Shown in pieces: positions 16,401-24,954 of a stretch of DNA of 64,000 nucleotides (position 1 is its first letter; each line of letters starts with the position of its first letter). The stretch is from CAVPGP01 sp963704025. Its GTDB lineage: Bacteria > Actinomycetota > Thermoleophilia > Gaiellales > Gaiellaceae. The stretch spans positions 558,001-622,000 of the forward strand of contig CAVPGP010000002.1 of NCBI GenBank assembly GCA_963704025.1. Direction: 5' to 3'. A program made the translations under genes and the position numbers. The notes beneath the pieces were generated by a model. It searched no databases. It was not told the origin of the DNA and saw only the letters and a list, made by a program, of their open reading frames with translations.

Positions 16401-17956
16401 GACTCGGGCTGGAACCTCCCAGGACGCGGCAGGCGCCGGCCGAGCCTGAGCAGGGCGAGCGCGGCCGCGGCGACTAGTGCCAGCAGGAGCGTCGCCGCAC
16501 CCGTGAGCAGCGGCCATGGGAACGCCTCGTCCGCACCGCCGAGGCTCGAGCCGTCGGCGATCCTCGCCGCCATCGAGGCCGGCAGCGTGACGACCTCGCC
16601 GCCGCGAAGCAGCAGCCCGTCCTTGGCGGAGAAAGCGAGCGCCAGCGAGCCGTCGGTCCACGGCGACGCGGCGCCGTAGAAATGGATCTCCTGCCAGTCG
16701 CCGGCGCTCGGGATCCGCCGGCCGACGCTCTGCTGCGAGAGCAGCCGCAGGTACGACGCAGGATCCTTCACCTCCCGGTTGCCCACGGTGGCCTTCGTCG
16801 GCACCGGCACGTCGTACGGCTTGATCCCACGGACGGTGCGCTGGAGGAGCGCGGTCGCAGCGGCGCCCGGCTTCAACCAGGTGTCCATGCCGCCGCCGAA
16901 GATCCCGGTCCGAAAGACGAGGTTGGCCGAGGGGACGTATGTCCACTCGGACCGAGCCGCGCTGCCGACGTCGGGAGGAGCGTCGATCGTGACGGTCATC
17001 CGGTAGAAGGCGGCGGGCGGCGGCGCGGGGGGCGAGGTCCCGTCCTGGGAGAGGAGCGTCGTCAGCGTCCGGCTGTCGTGGGTCGTCGCGCAGCCGCTCG
17101 CGCCGCAGAGCCTGGCCATGCTCGGCTCCTTCGCGAGCGCCGGCGCAGCCGCGGCGAGCGCGCCGACAACGAAGAGCGGAAAGGCGAGCTTCCTCGCCGC
17201 GGCGCGGCCGATCCGGAGCCGGCGCAGGAGGAGCATCGCCCCCGCGGCCAAGGTCAGGAGGGCGAGCCCTGCGGGAAGCCACGGAAACGACGAGCCGGCG
17301 TCGAGGCTCGAGCGGGACTCGATCCTCGAGGCCATCGCAGGCGGCACCTTCGCCGCATCGAAGCCGCGGAGCACGGTCTGCGAGCTCGGCGAGTAGGAGA
17401 GCTCGACGGCGTTGTCCGTCCAGGGGGAGGCGGGGCCCGTGAAGACGATCCTCTGCCAGTCGCCCTTGTCGATTCTCGGCGGCGCGACGCTCTTCTGGCC
17501 GAAGAGGCGCAGGTACGAAGACGGGTCGGCGACGGCCTCGCCCGCGATCGTCGCCCGGGTCACGGTCGGCAGCGGGAAGGGCTCGACGTTCTCGGTCACC
17601 CGGGCCAGCAGCGCACGGCCTTCGGCCGTCAGGTGGTACCAGGGCGAGACGCCCGAGGGATCGAGCTTGACCGGGCGGATGGCCGCTCCGTCCGGCGCGT
17701 ACCACCACTGCACCTTCGGCGGCGCGCCCGCGTCCGGCGGGACGTCGATCGTCATCGTGACCTTGTAGTAGGCGCCCGCGGGGGGCGGCGGGATCGGGTC
17801 GCCGCCGTCCAGCAGGCTCAGGAGGCCCTGCCGGTCCGTGGTCGTCTCGCAGCCGTCCGACCCGCAGACGGCGGCCTGCTTGGGCTCCTTCGCAAGCGCC
17901 GGCGCGACGAGGACGAGCGCGCAGAGCGCCAGGAGCGGGAGCAGCAGCTTCTTCAT
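16397..17956 (-). CDS. exported membrane protein made of two fused homologous halves
   Basis: A 519-residue protein consisting of two copies of one design. Each half has a signal-like hydrophobic segment ending PALAKEP, a CG-S/A-x-GC-x-TT motif, a ~200-residue domain (V/I-T-I-D-x-PPD; DPxSYLRL; GDWQ-I; SPWTD) and a C-terminal membrane helix after FPW. The second signal-like segment (FVVGALAAAAPALA) is now internal, near residue 265. This looks like a tandem gene duplication fused in frame. AGGAGG lies 6 bases before the ATG, a strong ribosome site. Function unknown. Confidence 0.8.
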   Translation of the reverse strand: MKKLLLPLLALCALVLVAPALAKEPKQAAVCGSDGCETTTDRQGLLSLLDGGDPIPPPPAGAYYKVTMTIDVPPDAGAPPKVQWWYAPDGAAIRPVKLDPSGVSPWYHLTAEGRALLARVTENVEPFPLPTVTRATIAGEAVADPSSYLRLFGQKSVAPPRIDKGDWQRIVFTGPASPWTDNAVELSYSPSSQTVLRGFDAAKVPPAMASRIESRSSLDAGSSFPWLPAGLALLTLAAGAMLLLRRLRIGRAAARKLAFPLFVVGALAAAAPALAKEPSMARLCGASGCATTHDSRTLTTLLSQDGTSPPAPPPAAFYRMTVTIDAPPDVGSAARSEWTYVPSANLVFRTGIFGGGMDTWLKPGAAATALLQRTVRGIKPYDVPVPTKATVGNREVKDPASYLRLLSQQSVGRRIPSAGDWQEIHFYGAASPWTDGSLALAFSAKDGLLLRGGEVVTLPASMAARIADGSSLGGADEAFPWPLLTGAATLLLALVAAAALALLRLGRRLPRPGRFQPES

Positions 17957-18012
17957 CGGTGCCTCCTCGTCGGGTCACGGCTCTTACCCCGGTCGCGGCG
18001 AGCGGGTTCCCG

Positions 18013-18018
18013 TAGCAT
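18013..18018 (+). promoter_or_regulatory. -10 hexamer TAGCAT of the phosphohexomutase gene
   Basis: TAGCAT with 9 bases to ATG 18028. The spacer GAGGCGAG could also act as a weak ribosome site. Confidence 0.4.
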
Positions 18019-18027
18019 CGAGGCGAG

Positions 18028-19368
18028 ATGCTCGACCCGAAGGTGTTCAAAGCGTATGACGTCCGGGGCGTCTACGGAAGCGAGCTCGACGAGGAGGGCG
18101 CCTACGCGATCGGGCGCGCGTACGTCGAGCAGTTCGAGCCGCGGAGCATCGCCGTCGGCAGGGACATGCGCCTCTCGGCGCCTGCCATGCAGAAGGCGAC
18201 GATCGAGGGCGCGGCCGACGCTGGCGCAGACGTACTCGACGTCGGGATGGTCGGCACCGAGATGGTGTACTACGCGGTGGGCAAGCTCGGGCTCGAGGGC
18301 GGGATCATGGTCACCGCCTCGCACAATCCGGCGGCCTACACCGGGATGAAGATCGTCCGCCGCGGCGCGCTGCCCGTGGGCGGCGACTCCGGCCTCTTGG
18401 ACGTGCGCGACCGGGCGCGGGCCGGCTTCGGACCGGTCGAGAAGCGGGGCGAGGTCCGCGAGGAGGACATCTGGCCCGGCTTCGTCGAGCACGTGCTCTC
18501 GCTCGTCGACGTCTCCGCCATCCGTCCGCTCAAGGTCGTGATCGACGCCGCCAACGGGATGGGCGGCGTGATGCTCGAGCCGGTGCTCGCGCGGCTGCCG
18601 GTAGACGCCGTGCGATTCAACTTCGAGCCGGACGGGACGTTCCCGAACCACGAGCCGAATCCGCTGCTGCCGGAGAACCGGGAGTTCATCGTGCATGCGA
18701 CCCTCGAGGAGCGCGCCGACCTCGGCGTCGCATACGACGGCGACGCCGACCGCTGCTTCTTCGTCGACGATCAGGGCGAGTTCATCCCCGGCGACTTCGT
18801 CACGGCGCTCTTCGCCGAGGCGATGCTGGAGCGCGAGCCGGGCGCGAAGGTGATCTACGACGTGCGCGCCTCGTGGGCGGTGCCCGAGACGATCGAACGG
18901 GCGGGCGGCGTGCCGCTCGTCAACCGCGTCGGGCACGCCTTCATCAAGCACCGGATGCGCAAGGAGGACGCGCTTTTCGGCGGCGAGGTGTCCGCGCACT
19001 ACTACTTCCGCGACTTCTTCCAGGCCGACTCGGGCGTCGTCCCGTTCCTTCTCTTCCTCGAGGTCGTCTCGAAGAAGGGCCAGCGGGTGTCGGAGATCCT
19101 GCGCCCGTTCCGCGAGCAGTACTTCCTGACCGGGGAGATCAACACCCCGGTGCCCGACGTGGCGCTGAAGCTGCAGGAGCTGAAGGAGCATTTCGCCCCG
19201 CAGGGGCTGATCACGCACCTGGACGGGATCTCGGTCGAGGCGGACGACTGGCACTTCAACGTCCGGCCGTCGAACACGGAGCCGCTCCTACGGCTGAACC
19301 TCGAGGCGCGCACCGAGCGGGAGATGCTGACCAAGCGCGACGAGGTGCTGCACGTGATCAACGGCTAG
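18028..19368 (+). CDS. manB: phosphomannomutase / phosphoglucomutase
   Basis: A 446-residue alpha-D-phosphohexomutase that moves phosphate between C1 and C6 of glucose or mannose. The four family loops are present: VTASHNPAAYTGMK (catalytic Ser), YDGDADRCFF (Mg ligands), GGEVSAHYYF (sugar specificity) and RPSNTEPLLRLN (phosphate binding). The GGEVSAH form is common in bifunctional PMM/PGM enzymes. It stands alone on the plus strand, so it likely supplies sugar phosphates for general envelope synthesis. Confidence 0.93.
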   Translation: MLDPKVFKAYDVRGVYGSELDEEGAYAIGRAYVEQFEPRSIAVGRDMRLSAPAMQKATIEGAADAGADVLDVGMVGTEMVYYAVGKLGLEGGIMVTASHNPAAYTGMKIVRRGALPVGGDSGLLDVRDRARAGFGPVEKRGEVREEDIWPGFVEHVLSLVDVSAIRPLKVVIDAANGMGGVMLEPVLARLPVDAVRFNFEPDGTFPNHEPNPLLPENREFIVHATLEERADLGVAYDGDADRCFFVDDQGEFIPGDFVTALFAEAMLEREPGAKVIYDVRASWAVPETIERAGGVPLVNRVGHAFIKHRMRKEDALFGGEVSAHYYFRDFFQADSGVVPFLLFLEVVSKKGQRVSEILRPFREQYFLTGEINTPVPDVALKLQELKEHFAPQGLITHLDGISVEADDWHFNVRPSNTEPLLRLNLEARTEREMLTKRDEVLHVING

Positions 19369-19435
19369 CGCGGCCGCTCGTCGACCCGGAGCGGCCGCTC
19401 GGCGACGCGAGACTGGCGTCTCGGCCCGAGGCGCC

Positions 19436-19441
19436 TACGGT
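19436..19441 (+). promoter_or_regulatory. -10 hexamer TACGGT
   Basis: TACGGT with 6 bases to ATG 19448; leaderless layout. Confidence 0.5.
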
Positions 19442-19447
19442 CCGGTC

Positions 19448-19861
19448 ATGACACGGATGCTGATCGGGCTCGCGTATCTCGCCGGCACCGGCGTGTGGCT
19501 CCTCTACTCGCTCCTCGCGAACGCGCTCCGCTGCGACGACAGCTGCTCCACGCCGGCGAGCGCGTCCGGCTGGGCTGACCTCGTCGATTCGTGGCAATGG
19601 CGCGCGGTGCTCGTCTGCGGGGTCGTCGCGGCGCTCGCAGCGCTCGCCGCGGTCGCCTTCGCCGTCCTCGGGAGGGTCGCTCCCGCCGTGGCCGCGGTGG
19701 CCGTCCAGGCCGGGGCGATGGGCTACGCGATCGTGCTCCAGCGCACGTCGGGCCGCTTCTCGGACGGTCACGTGCTCGTGCTGATCGGCGGGCTGATCGC
19801 GGGCGCGGGCCTCGCGCTCGCGCTGCTCTCGCGGCGGCGCGGCGTTACGATCGCCGCGTGA
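19448..19861 (+). CDS. small membrane protein, four helices
   Basis: A 137-residue protein with four hydrophobic segments (about residues 4-24, 53-75, 78-98 and 109-127) and an extracellular loop containing two cysteines (RCDDSCSTP), possibly a disulfide. I do not recognise a family. Its TGA overlaps the GTG of the peptidase gene, although that gene also has its own promoter-like hexamer. Confidence 0.65.
   Translation: MTRMLIGLAYLAGTGVWLLYSLLANALRCDDSCSTPASASGWADLVDSWQWRAVLVCGVVAALAALAAVAFAVLGRVAPAVAAVAVQAGAMGYAIVLQRTSGRFSDGHVLVLIGGLIAGAGLALALLSRRRGVTIAA
19846..19851 (+). promoter_or_regulatory. -10 hexamer TACGAT inside the preceding gene
   Basis: TACGAT with 6 bases to GTG 19858, inside the last codons of the membrane protein gene. 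It could give the peptidase its own leaderless transcript. Confidence 0.4.
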
Positions 19862-20922
19862 GGGCCCGCGATCTCGGCATCGTCCTCGGCGAGCTCGAGC
19901 CAGGCCCGCTGAACGCGATCACGGACGTGCCGGGTGTGCGCGTCGGGCAGACGACCCTCGTGGAGGGCGATTCGGTGCGGACGGGCGTCACGGTCGTGCT
20001 CCCCACCGCGAACGGCTCGCCGTGCTTCGCGGGCGCGCACCGTCTGAACGGGAACGGCGAGCTGACGGGGCTCGAGTGGCTGCGCGAGTCGGGCTTCCTG
20101 ACGACGCCGGTCGGGATCACCAACACGTTCTCCGTCGGCGTCGTCCGCGACGCGATCGTGGCGTCCCAGCACGACGCCGGCCGCGGCCGGTGGCATCTCC
20201 CTGTTGTGGGAGAGACGTACGACGGCGTGCTCAACGACATCGAGGGCATGCACGTGCGGCCGGAGCATGTCTGGTCGGCGATCGACGCCGCTTCCGACGG
20301 GCCGGTCGCCGAGGGCGTGGTCGGCGGCGGCACGGGGATGATCTGCCACGGATTCAAGGGCGGCATCGGGACGGCCTCGCGCATGACCGAGGCGGGCACC
20401 GTCGGCGTGCTCGTGCAGGCGAACCACGGGCGGCGGTCCCGGCTCGTGGTCGGCGGCGTGCCGGTCGGGCAGGAGCTCGGCCCGGAGCGGATCCCCCTCC
20501 CGCCTCGGCCGGACGACGGCGACGGCCAAGGCGACTGCGACGGCGACGGGTCGATCATCGTCGTCGTCGCGACCGATGCGCCGCTCCTCGCCCAACAGTG
20601 CGACCGGCTGGCCGTGCGGGCGGGCCTCGGCGTCGGCCGCACCGGCGGCGCCGGGGAGAACTCGAGCGGCGACCTGGTGCTCGCCTTCGCCGTCGGCAAC
20701 GCGGTCGACGAGAGCGCGGTCGAGCCGCATCCGCTGCGCATGCTCCCGAACGACCGGATCGACCCGCTCTTCTACGCCACGATCGAGGCGACCGAGGAGG
20801 CAATCGTGAACGCGCTCGTCGCAGCCGAGACGACAACGGGGCGCGGCGGGACCACGGCGCATGCGCTCGATCACGCCGCGCTCGTCGAGGTCATCTCCCG
20901 CTACGAGCACCGGCGCCGCTGA
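19858..20922 (+). CDS. P1 (DmpA/BapA) family aminopeptidase
   Basis: A 354-residue member of the DmpA/BapA N-terminal nucleophile family of D-amino-acid and beta-amino-acid peptidases, which mature by autocleavage before a Ser. Family segments seen are NAITDVPGVRVGQTTL, GITNTFSVGVVRDA, VVGGGTGMICHGFKGGIG and ENSSGDLVLAFAVGN, the last resembling the cleavage/nucleophile region. An acidic insert (PPRPDDGDGQGDCDGDG) lies before the second subunit. The GTG overlaps the preceding stop. The 3' end overlaps the convergent transposase gene by 32 bases. Confidence 0.85.
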   Translation: MRARDLGIVLGELEPGPLNAITDVPGVRVGQTTLVEGDSVRTGVTVVLPTANGSPCFAGAHRLNGNGELTGLEWLRESGFLTTPVGITNTFSVGVVRDAIVASQHDAGRGRWHLPVVGETYDGVLNDIEGMHVRPEHVWSAIDAASDGPVAEGVVGGGTGMICHGFKGGIGTASRMTEAGTVGVLVQANHGRRSRLVVGGVPVGQELGPERIPLPPRPDDGDGQGDCDGDGSIIVVVATDAPLLAQQCDRLAVRAGLGVGRTGGAGENSSGDLVLAFAVGNAVDESAVEPHPLRMLPNDRIDPLFYATIEATEEAIVNALVAAETTTGRGGTTAHALDHAALVEVISRYEHRRR

Positions 20923-21532
20923 GGAGCCGGCTCTTTTCGCGTGCGGCGCCCGCCAGAGCACCGTCCTCCGGTGCCTGGCACCGGACATGTCCCTCCCGGA
21001 CGAATGCTTCGTAGGCGCGGCGAGCTGCCGGCGGATCAGCTCCGAAGAGCTGCAGGAGCTCTCCGGCGGCGAGCCACGCGGGTGCGTGCTCCTTGCCGGC
21101 CGTCGCCCGGAAGCTGCTCCACGACCACTCGCCCACGTCGGCGCACAGGCCCGCGCGAACCGGGTTCAAGACGACGTAGCGCGAGGCCTCGAGCAAGTGG
21201 GAGTCAGACTCGATCGGCGTGTCGTCGTACCGCTTCCCGAAGAGGTGGTCGCACCGGCCGTGGGCGGAGTTCACCGCCCGGGCAAAGCCGCCGTTGAGCT
21301 CGCACATCCCGTCTGACAGGCCGCGCTCGCCGATCTGGACGACGAGGTGGTAGTGGTTCGGCATCAAACACTCCGCGTAGATCCGCCACTCGTACCGTCG
21401 AGCAGTGCGACTCAGCAGGTAGCGGAACGCTGTCCGATCGCCGTCGTCGAAGTAGATCGGCTCGCGGTTGTTCCCCCGCGTAGTGACGTGATAGATGCCT
21501 CCCGGCTCGTGTGCTCGCGGTCGCCTCGGCAT
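20891..21532 (-). CDS. REP-associated tyrosine transposase (RAYT)
   Basis: A 213-residue Y1/HUH transposase of the RAYT group. The metal-binding His pair is in ECLMPNHYHLVVQ and the catalytic Tyr in ASRYVVLNPVRAGL; IYHVTTRGNNREPIYF at the N-terminus and HLFGKRYDDTPI are also typical. Such proteins nick and move REP palindromes. It starts at ATG 21532, 7 bases after TACCCT. REP-like palindromes lie on both sides, and the last ~35 residues are read through the downstream palindrome and into the peptidase gene, so the C-terminus is probably foreign to the family. Confidence 0.93.
   Translation of the reverse strand: MPRRPRAHEPGGIYHVTTRGNNREPIYFDDGDRTAFRYLLSRTARRYEWRIYAECLMPNHYHLVVQIGERGLSDGMCELNGGFARAVNSAHGRCDHLFGKRYDDTPIESDSHLLEASRYVVLNPVRAGLCADVGEWSWSSFRATAGKEHAPAWLAAGELLQLFGADPPAARRAYEAFVREGHVRCQAPEDGALAGAAREKSRLLSGAGARSGR
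20967..20985. repeat. REP-like palindrome, 3' side of the RAYT gene
   Basis: TCCGGTGCCTGGCACCGGA, a perfect 19-bp palindrome with a single central base. The core CGGTGCCTGGCACCG recurs at 21611 and 42507, and an 11-bp core at 42421. Confidence 0.85.
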
Positions 21533-21539
21533 GGTTTCG

Positions 21540-21545
21540 AGGGTA
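21540..21545 (-). promoter_or_regulatory. -10 hexamer TACCCT of the RAYT gene
   Basis: TACCCT on the minus strand with 7 bases to ATG 21532. The transposase uses the same leaderless layout as host genes. Confidence 0.45.
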
Positions 21546-21604
21546 CGAGCAGCGAGGCGCGATCGCCCGGGACCGGTGTCTTTTGTCTCACATTCGTTGC
21601 ACCT

Positions 21605-21632
21605 CCACCACGGTGCCTGGCACCGAAGGTGG
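21605..21632. repeat. REP-like palindrome, 5' side of the RAYT gene
   Basis: Core CGGTGCCTGGCACCG at 21611-21625, with outer arms CCACC and GGTGG that extend the hairpin across small bulges. Confidence 0.8.
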
Positions 21633-21707
21633 GCGCCGGCCGCGCTCGTCCATGCCCCTCCTCTCGTCGCCGACGCGGCACGGGCGGCCCGCCGGAGACG
21701 CCGCCGT

Positions 21708-21713
21708 TAGCAT
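21708..21713 (+). promoter_or_regulatory. -10 hexamer TAGCAT of the thioesterase gene
   Basis: TAGCAT with 6 bases to GTG 21720; leaderless layout. Confidence 0.5.
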
Positions 21714-21719
21714 CGCCGC

Positions 21720-22166
21720 GTGACCTTCGAGCTGGGACGCGTCACCGACCGCCGGCCGCCGTTCCGGTACTCGGCGCTGACGCGCGTCTGGTTCTCCGAC
21801 ACGGACGCGCAGGGCGTCGTCTACTACGGGCGGTACCTCCCCTACTTCGACCACGCCCGCACCGAGTACCACCGGCACCTGGGGCGCGTCGAGGTCGGCG
21901 ACGCCGAGTTCGTGATGCGCGCCTCGCACGCGGACTACCACGCTCCGGCGCGGTTCGACGACCTCCTGGAGGTGTTCGTCCGCGTGGAGCGGATAGGGAC
22001 GTCGAGCGTCACCTACGACCACGCCGCCTACCGGCTCGACGACGCGCTGCTGATGGTGACCGCGAAGCAGGTCCTCGTGCTGATCTCACGGGATAAGCGG
22101 CGCCCGACCCCCGTCCCCGACGCACTGCGGGAGCGGATCGAGGCCTTCGAGCGAGGTGCCGCGTGA
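21720..22166 (+). CDS. 4HBT-family acyl-CoA thioesterase
   Basis: A 148-residue hot-dog fold thioesterase. RVWFSDTDAQGVVYYGRYLPYFDHAR carries the 4-hydroxybenzoyl-CoA thioesterase signature with the catalytic Asp in SDTDAQG. It would hydrolyse an acyl-CoA of unknown chain. The next gene starts on its stop codon (GTGA), so the two are translated together. Confidence 0.88.
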   Translation: MTFELGRVTDRRPPFRYSALTRVWFSDTDAQGVVYYGRYLPYFDHARTEYHRHLGRVEVGDAEFVMRASHADYHAPARFDDLLEVFVRVERIGTSSVTYDHAAYRLDDALLMVTAKQVLVLISRDKRRPTPVPDALRERIEAFERGAA

Positions 22167-22528
22167 GCGACGCGACCGGCTCGGTCGAGGCGATCGACCG
22201 GATCCTGAACCGCGGCGGCGACGCCGACGAGGTGCTGGCCGAGGTGGTGAGCGTGCTGCAGGAGCGGCTCTACCCGTGGGTCGGGATCGTCTTCCACGAA
22301 GAGGGCGACTGGTTGCTCGGGCCGACTGCGGGCGGCGAGCGGCCGGCCGAGGTCCACGAGACGCCGGTCCGCTGGCAGGGCACCGAGGTCGCGCGGCTCG
22401 CCGTGGCCGGCGCTGCTCCGGACCCGGAGCTGCTGGAGCTCGTGGCGACGCGGATCTCCGCCCACTGCCTCGTCGGCTGGGATACCGGCGGCATCCCCTG
22501 GGAGGACGTCGGACGCGAACAGGGGTGA
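22163..22528 (+). CDS. small GAF-like domain protein
   Basis: A 121-residue soluble protein. The pattern VLQERLYPWVGIVFHEEGDW, then GPTAGG and a strand-rich end (VARLAVAGAAP, ELLELVATRISAHC) resembles a minimal GAF domain, but no ligand residues are recognised. It is coupled to the thioesterase gene by a GTGA overlap and may sense a small molecule, which is an inference. Confidence 0.55.
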   Translation: MSDATGSVEAIDRILNRGGDADEVLAEVVSVLQERLYPWVGIVFHEEGDWLLGPTAGGERPAEVHETPVRWQGTEVARLAVAGAAPDPELLELVATRISAHCLVGWDTGGIPWEDVGREQG

Positions 22529-22565
22529 GGGCTTTCCGCAGCGCCCTACCGCAGTGAAAGCCCTC
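22527..22565 (+). terminator. 10-bp stem hairpin after the GAF-like gene
   Basis: GAGGGCTTTC and GAAAGCCCTC pair perfectly over a 19-base loop. The left arm overlaps the stop region of the GAF-like gene. There is no T-run. Confidence 0.55.
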
Positions 22566-22567
22566 GA

Positions 22568-22721
22568 GGGTCGGGTGCCGCGTCCCGACCCGCCCTCGGA
22601 CGGGACGCGCGCCCGAATTCGACCCTCTCCCCTGTCCTCTCGTTGTAGTCGGCCCGGCCGAAACGGCAATCCCTCGAACGCGGTACCCCCCTCGAACGGG
22701 GGATGATCCCTCGATCGAGGG
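22568..22721. other. hairpin-rich spacer between convergent genes
   Basis: No gene is seen. Inverted repeats follow one another: GGGTCGGG/CCCGACCC (22568-22591), GCGTCCCG/CGGGACGC (22581-22608), CCCCC/GGGGG around 22686-22702, and the perfect palindrome CCCTCGATCGAGGG (22708-22721). The first two share an arm and could switch. The likely job is to stop transcription from relA and the GAF-like gene. Confidence 0.6.
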
Positions 22722-22736
22722 TTCGCCCCTCGGAGC

Positions 22737-24941
22737 TCAGCTCGGCGTGACCCGGTACGCGTCGAACACTGCCTCGATGTTGCGCAGCGCGTTCAGCAGC
22801 GTCCGGAGCGACTTGACGTCGCCGATCTCCGCCGTGTACCAGTTCTTCGCCAGCTGGTCCTCGACGACGCCTCCGTACGAGACGATGTTCGCGCCGTGCT
22901 CGGCGAACGTGCGCGCGACGTCCTCGAGCAGCCGCGGCCGATCCCAGGAGTCGACCGCGATCTGGACGCGGAAGCTCTTCGAGCGCGTCGACGTGTCCCA
23001 CTCGACCGGCGTGAACCGCTCCGGATTCCGCTTCAGCGCCTTCACGTTCGGGCAGTCGCCGCGATGGATCGTGATCCCCTTGCCGAGCGAGATGTAGCCG
23101 ACGATCGCGTCGCCCGGTACGGGCGTGCAGCACTTCGCGAGGCGGACGAGCACGTCCTCGACGCCCTCGACAACAATTCCCGCGCTGCCGCCCGAGACGG
23201 TGTCGCGCGCCTTGTGGACCTTGACGACCGGCTGTTCCGGGACCGCCTCCTCTGTCTTCAGGCGCTGGAGGACCTTGTTGACGATCTGCCCCGGCTGGAG
23301 CTTGCCGCCGCCCAGGGCGATGTAGAAGTCCTCGGCCTTCTTGAAGCCGGTCTCGCGGATCACCTGGGCCAGCACCGCCGAGCCCTGGAGCTTCCGGTAG
23401 GGCAGGTTCTGCTGTTTCAACGCCTGCTCGAGCGAGTCGCGGCCCTTCTGCTCGAGGTCCTCGCGCGTCTCGCGCGAGAACCACTGGCGGATCTTGTTGC
23501 GCGCGCGGGACGACTTGGCCAAGTTCATCCAGTCGCGTGACGGGCCCCGGCCGGACTTCGCGGTCAGGATCTCGACGAAGTCGCCGTTCCGAAGCTTGTA
23601 GTGGAGCGGGACGATGCGTCCGTTCACCTTCGCGCCCACGGTGCGATGGCCGACGTCGGTGTGCACCGCGTAGGCGAAGTCGATCGGCGTCGCACCCTGT
23701 GGCAGCGTCTTCACCTGGCCCTTGGGCGTGAAGACGTGCACCTCGTCGTCGAAGAGATCCGTGCGGAACTGCTTCATGAACTCCCGCGGATCGGCCTCGT
23801 CGGCCTGCCAGTCCATCAGCTGCTTCACCCAGGCCGACCACTCCTCCGACTGCGGGCTCTTGCCGCTGCGCTTGTAGATCCAGTGCGCGGCCACGCCGAA
23901 CTCGGCCGTCTCGTGCATGTCCCGCGTCCGCACCTGGATCTCGAGCGGACGGCCCTGCGGGCCGATCACGGTCGTGTGCAGCGCCCGGTAGTGGTTCAGC
24001 TTGGGCATGGCGACGAAGTCCTTGAACCGCCCCGGCATCGGCTTCCAGAGCGAGTGGATGAGACCGAGCGCGCCGTAGCAGTCGCGCGTACCCTCGTCGC
24101 CGGTGCGCTCGACGATCACGCGCATCGCGGTCAGGTCGTAGATCTCGTTGAACTCGCGGCCCTTGCGGGCCATCTTGTCGTAGATCGAGTAGAAGTGCTT
24201 CGCCCGGCCGGAGATCTGGGCCGGAATGTCGACCTTGTCGAGCTCCTTCTGCAGCACCATCGACGCCTCGCGGACGTGCTCCTCGCGGTCGGCTCGGCGC
24301 TCGGCGACCATCGCCTTGATCTCCTCGTACTTGCGCGGGTGCAGCGTCTGGAACGCGAGGTCCTCGAGCTCCCACTTCATGGCGTGGATGCCGAGCCGGT
24401 GTGCAAGGGGCGCGTAGACCTCCAGCACCTCCTTCGCCTTCTGCACCTGCTTCTGCTTGCCGAGGTACTCGATCGTGCGCATGTTGTGCAGGCGGTCGGC
24501 GAGCTTGATCAGGATCACGCGGACGTCCTCCGCCATGGCCACGATCATCTTCCGGTAGTTCTCCGCCTCGGCGTGCTCGCGGGACTGGAACTGGATCCGC
24601 GTCAGCTTTGTGACCCCTTCGACGAGCTTCGCGATCTCCTCGCCGAACTCCGCGCGGATATCGTCGGCCTCGGCCTCGGTGTCCTCGACCACGTCGTGGA
24701 GGAGCGCCGCGGCCAGGGTCGCCTCGTCCAGCTGCAGCTCGGCCAGGATCTTCGCCGCGCCCCAGGGGTGGATGACGAAGTCCTCTCCGCTCCGGCGCTG
24801 CTGGCCCGCGTGCGCCCTGGCTGCGTAGAGGAACGCGCGGGTCAGGAGCTCGCGGTCGACGTCCGGCTTGTAGCGCTCGACGTCGGCGATCAGCTCGTCG
24901 ATCAGGTGCTGATGCTGGCTTGAGGTCTCGAGCGTGGCCAT
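22737..24941 (-). CDS. relA: bifunctional (p)ppGpp synthetase/hydrolase
   Basis: A 734-residue Rel protein. The hydrolase HD domain is intact (HPWGAAK, ALLHDVVEDT), the synthetase domain follows (GRAKHFYSIYDKM, TAMRVIVERTGD), then a TGS domain (VHVFTPKGQVKTLPQGATP), a Cys-containing segment (RLAKCCTPVPGD) and a C-terminal ACT domain. It makes and degrades the stringent alarmone. The ATG sits 7 bases after TACACT and the gene is transcribed alone. Confidence 0.96.
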   Translation of the reverse strand: MATLETSSQHQHLIDELIADVERYKPDVDRELLTRAFLYAARAHAGQQRRSGEDFVIHPWGAAKILAELQLDEATLAAALLHDVVEDTEAEADDIRAEFGEEIAKLVEGVTKLTRIQFQSREHAEAENYRKMIVAMAEDVRVILIKLADRLHNMRTIEYLGKQKQVQKAKEVLEVYAPLAHRLGIHAMKWELEDLAFQTLHPRKYEEIKAMVAERRADREEHVREASMVLQKELDKVDIPAQISGRAKHFYSIYDKMARKGREFNEIYDLTAMRVIVERTGDEGTRDCYGALGLIHSLWKPMPGRFKDFVAMPKLNHYRALHTTVIGPQGRPLEIQVRTRDMHETAEFGVAAHWIYKRSGKSPQSEEWSAWVKQLMDWQADEADPREFMKQFRTDLFDDEVHVFTPKGQVKTLPQGATPIDFAYAVHTDVGHRTVGAKVNGRIVPLHYKLRNGDFVEILTAKSGRGPSRDWMNLAKSSRARNKIRQWFSRETREDLEQKGRDSLEQALKQQNLPYRKLQGSAVLAQVIRETGFKKAEDFYIALGGGKLQPGQIVNKVLQRLKTEEAVPEQPVVKVHKARDTVSGGSAGIVVEGVEDVLVRLAKCCTPVPGDAIVGYISLGKGITIHRGDCPNVKALKRNPERFTPVEWDTSTRSKSFRVQIAVDSWDRPRLLEDVARTFAEHGANIVSYGGVVEDQLAKNWYTAEIGDVKSLRTLLNALRNIEAVFDAYRVTPS

Positions 24942-24948
24942 TACAACC

Positions 24949-24954
24949 AGTGTA
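24949..24954 (-). promoter_or_regulatory. -10 hexamer TACACT of relA
   Basis: TACACT on the minus strand with 7 bases to ATG 24941; leaderless layout. Confidence 0.55.

Larger units (their letters stand above)
20967..21632. mobile_element. RAYT element bounded by REP-like palindromes
   Basis: The transposase gene plus its two flanking palindromes. The outer side of each palindrome matches the outer side of the small element at 42.4-42.5 kb (CACCGGACATG on one end; CACCGTsGTGrAGGTG, read on the minus strand, on the other), which argues these are true ends. Confidence 0.7.

Noticed and set aside
20967..20985. Palindrome as a simple terminator of the peptidase gene
   Set aside because: The same core occurs on both sides of the RAYT gene and twice at 42.4-42.5 kb, and no T-run follows.
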